A stretch of 64,000 nt of DNA. Source: Seriola aureovittata (Eukaryota > Chordata > Actinopteri > Carangiformes > Carangidae). The translations under genes were made by a program, and so were the position numbers. The notes beneath the pieces are model-generated. The model saw only the letters and a program-made list of their open reading frames with translations. It was not told where the DNA came from and made no database searches. The stretch spans positions 20,526,140 to 20,590,139 of the forward strand of contig NC_079384.1 of NCBI RefSeq assembly GCF_021018895.1, read 5' to 3'. Of this stretch, positions 60,365 to 64,000 are shown in pieces (position 1 is the stretch's first letter; every line of letters begins with the position of its first letter).

Positions 60365-60600
60365 CCTTAAAGGAGGAAACTGCATTTTTTGGGGACTATT
60401 TTCATGGGCGAATTAATCCACATTTAGTGATCAAAGGAGTATTTTTGGTTGCAGGACGGTGTGTGTGGGGTGTGAGCCAAAATAGTGTGTGTTCATGGTA
60501 GTGACGGAACATGTCACCCAGTGCAACAGTGTGACCCAGTATTGTGTTGTTAACAGTTTTTGGCAACTTGGCAACAAGATGTATCAAGGCCTTGAATAGA
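60365..60600. repeat. dispersed repeat, family B, copy 3
   Basis: GGGACTATTTTCATGGGCGA, ATTAATCCACATTTAGTG and GTGTTCATGGTAGTGA align with 12870-13000, and AAGATGTATCAAGGCC with 13079-13092. Confidence 0.65.
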
Positions 60601-62339
60601 GACACAATATGTGTGTAGCACCAGTAAGTTTTTATGGGATGATCAAATCTAGAATATCACCAGTCGCTGTGTTTGTACAGAAGGTGTTTCAGAAACTAAA
60701 CACAAGTTCAATCAGGAATCATTCATTCACAATTCTCTCTCACCACCACCAGTGTTTCCTATACTTTGCACAGCCTCACCGCGTTTTGAATATGATGTCA
60801 TCATGATGGGGTCTCATCGATAAGAATAAGAAAAGACCAATAATAAGACTCTCACATCTCTCACTTTTCCTTTCTTATTTTGCACATGGCAATAAATGTT
60901 TATTCGTTGACTCAGAATGAAGTCTGTCCTGATTGAAATGTTTTTCAGTAGTCAGTCTGTTTCTGATGTAACAGATGCGCTCCTATTGAATCAGTCCAGC
61001 CGTCTGCGCAGGCCGTGTGATGGCTCTGGGTTTTCTTCATGTGGCCGTAAACGCAACACACACGCCTGTTTCCCCTTGCGTCTTACACACATAACTACAA
61101 AGATTGTGCTCCAAAACACAGGTGAGCTACTGTACTTGAACGCCTCCTGTGTAGATGCACACAGGGCTCAGAGCCAGCAGTGATGCTGACTGTGGCCAGA
61201 ACTCTTAACTTTCATCCAGAGAGGACAGTGGAGCACTGATTCACTGAACCCCCCCCCCTCCCACTTCTGCTTTATTATTAACAGTACATTCTACTGTAAT
61301 GAGATTCTTTCTGTGTTTACTTCAAATGATCTCAAATTATTTCTCTTTAATGTAATTACACCTAAAGGTCTTATTGGTAGCAGGGGTACAGTGTGTGATT
61401 TCTATGTATGAGATCCTGGTTGCATGTTTCCTCCAGTCACTGCTGTTTTTCTGCATCCTCTGTCTTCCCGCATCCATCTCTATTGCAGTGTTTGGTCTCA
61501 GAGGGAAGTCGTCTCCATTAGTCCAAATGAATGTTATTTTGCAGGGAAGACAGAGAGGTGTGCATCAGCCTCAGTGAGTTTACAGAGGCAGCACGCTTCT
61601 CTCACAGAGGACGGCTGCTGCTTCTGAAACTGAATCTTTGTTGAATAAAGAAGCAAATAACAAAAACATTGATTTATAAAACAGATGTATGTGAGTGTTG
61701 GCCAGAACAGTATTTGGATATTCAACCTGGTCAGTTTGTGTCCAGGTCCAAAAATTCTTAATTTAGTTAGCACAGGTTTCAGTTTGTGAAATAGTTAAGA
61801 AATTTAATGTTGTGATTATTTCAATTGTTATTGTGACATATAAATATCTAATTTTAGCGACTCTCGCTTTATTAAACTGTTTATAGTTCTGTTCAGACTC
61901 TCAGAGCGGTTGGTTCAAGTTAGAGAAAGACAGGAAAGGTTTAAAACAGGAAAAGTTCAGTCACTTCAGACACAACCTGTTTGCGTGTATTTAACCAAAG
62001 CACGTTCCATGTTTCTCAACACGAACTGATGTGAGACTGTGTTGGGATGTTATGATTTACTTCATACAAATGATTGTTTTTTCAAAATGTCCATTTTGAT
62101 TCTCGTTTATTTAGTCATTAGCTTCCATTAGAGAACATTTAAATCATACAGAAATTCTTTAATACAATTTAAACCAAAGGCTTTAGGAACCGTAAGGCAA
62201 AGTCCTACAGTATAAACACTATAGAGAAGCACTCAGTGTTATATCACATGTTTACCATTCTAATGGATCATTATCACTGATGCATTAACATTAAAGCAGC
62301 ATTTTAATACTGTAGCTGGTTGCTGTTGATGCTTTCTGG

Positions 62340-62810
62340 TGGTTTCCCTCCCAACAATGGATAACACTGTATTTCGTGCACTGTATGGTGGCAGGCGTAC
62401 TGTACCTTGGGTTGTCATTGGTTACAATAATAAATGCGGTGTATCAACAGAGGAGTATCAGACCTTGGTTGCAGTAATAAACAGTCATGGCTTGGTTCAG
62501 GAAAAGATCATGGTTTGGGTTCAAATAAGTACTTCCTCAACATTAAGCCGATCTTTGTTGTCATGGTTACAATAATGACATTATCATTAACTTTGTTGAA
62601 TGGTCATGGATAAGGGAAACGACATAAACTGTAGGTTTCACATGGGAATGGGACAGCGCTCTCCTGTCTGTTCCTGTTATGTTGACTCTCCTCCTGACGT
62701 GGACTCTGTCTCTCTTTATACTACGTCACCGCACTTTTCCTTTTGCTCCTGTCATAATTACTACGACCACTAGATCTCGCCTAGCAACAAAATGTTACTA
62801 TGGGTCATAA
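62340..62810. repeat. dispersed repeat, family J, longest copy
   Basis: Contains TTGTCATTGGTTACAATAAT, CTTGGTTCAGGAAAAGATCA, GTCATGGTTACAATAATGAC and TTTTGCTCCTGTCATAATTA. It is related to 10655-10875 and 43000-43150. Ends not defined. Confidence 0.6.
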
Positions 62811-63519
62811 TAACCTGCTGCATAGATGACCTATGGACTTGCTTTTATCACAGCTACTAAAAAATGAAGTGCATCATAAAAATATATGTAAACTTGAGTC
62901 AGGTACATGTGCTTAGTAACTTGTCACCACCCAAATAAAAGGAAAAATTGAGTTGTAGCTGTAGAAATTACAAACTAACTGTGATGATTGTTTGCATATT
63001 TGATGAAACTCCCGTGGTTATGGGTCTGAGATTCTAATATCTTAAAATCGATGACATCTCCCAGAATTACCGCTCTCACCTGCAGTGCCTCGCCTTAATG
63101 GTAAACAGAGCAATAACTTCTATCACTGTCCCTCTCTATTCTAAACACTCTAATTGTCTTAATCAACACAAAAACACTGGCACCACTGGGGGCACACAAC
63201 AATGGCAGAGCGCAGGTTTCCTAACTACCCACTCAGTGCAGAGCGGCTCCATCCCTGCGCTGATATGTTGGTGTAAATTAGCAGGTTTTCAGATTATAAT
63301 TACACCTTGCCTCCTCGGAGGCAGAGCTGGTTAGAGTGGAGCCTTATGGAATAATTGGGGAGGCAAATGAGAGTGTAGCCATGAACAGGAGACATTAAAA
63401 AGAATTCCCTTGCTGGGAACACTGGGCTACCTGGAATGCTGGAAGCTTCTAGAAGAGGTGATTAGGCAGGAGTAGGTGTCATTAAAACTCCATTAGCACA
63501 AAACCCAACCCCTGGTGCT

Positions 63520-63522
<3 letters not shown>

Positions 63523-63558
<36 letters not shown>

Positions 63559-63563
63559 CACAC
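63523..63563. repeat. (CA)n microsatellite
   Basis: CA array with one CG interruption. Confidence 0.9.
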
Positions 63564-64000
63564 TGCTGTAGACCATGAGTGTTTGTGTGCATGTGTATGT
63601 GTGTGTGTGCGAGCCCATCTACGTGTGTGTGAGTGTCTAATGACTCACTCAGCTGGACCCCTACCACTGGGAATGTGACCGTAAGGACCCTGTTGCGGCA
63701 GACTCACTAAGTGCCTGCTTATTAATTAAACACAGCTGAGGCTCCGGGGACGGCGGCAGTCCTGCATATCATCTTATGAAGTTTCACTCTGCGTGGGGCT
63801 AAACGAGCGGGGTCCTTCTGCGAGTCGCGAGCCCAGCACTGGCAGACATTTTGGTTTGGATCCACTGGCAGACATTTTGGTTCCATGCGTCAGAGATAAT
63901 TACGAAGAATTTATGAAAGGCCAAAACAAACCCCACAAAAACTGACATGTGGTCAGACTGGGACTGCTTCCCTGCTGTTTGAGCGACGTATAAGAATCCA

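Overview
The window is nuclear DNA from a ray-finned fish, most likely a percomorph teleost. The sequence shows short exons in long introns, very many (GT)n/(CA)n microsatellites, and decayed transposons of typical teleost kinds: Tc1/mariner, a LINE reverse transcriptase, Ty3/gypsy, and many small foldback elements. It is not prokaryotic, and most of the long open frames here are microsatellite or repeat translations rather than genes.

One protein-coding gene can be supported, on the minus strand. It is the 3' two thirds of an RBFOX family splicing regulator, best matched to RBFOX3 (the NeuN antigen). Nine consecutive coding exons run from 51006 down to 19260 (54, 93, 61, 54, 133, 40, 65, 79 and 45 coding bases). 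They join in phase to 207 codons plus a stop. They carry the second half of the RRM, including RNP1, then the RG and proline-rich linker, the tyrosine-rich low-complexity tail, and a C-terminal Arg-Phe-Thr-Pro-Tyr end. The exon with the first half of the RRM, the N-terminal exons and the promoter lie beyond 64000, or were not recognised in 51007-64000.

Layout: 1-623 is the tail of a Tc1-like transposon. 624-19259 is the 3' UTR of rbfox3 (end uncertain) plus intergenic DNA, with simple repeats and several foldback MITEs. 19260-51006 holds the exons and introns of rbfox3. 51007-64000 is upstream intron with more MITEs and microsatellites. Several MITE families begin and end with TTAAAG/CTTTAA and occur in two or more copies in the window.

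The points most worth a second look concern splicing of rbfox3 itself. The RNP1 exon (93 nt) has an unusually poor 5' splice site. The intron after it is enriched in GCAUG on the transcript strand, which is the binding site of the encoded protein. The 133-nt exon sits between a (UG)n tract touching its 3' splice site and a complementary (CA)n tract downstream. A dead gypsy fragment lies about 45 nt from the 3' splice site of the 40-nt exon. All this was read by eye from the sequence; no alignment or folding was computed.
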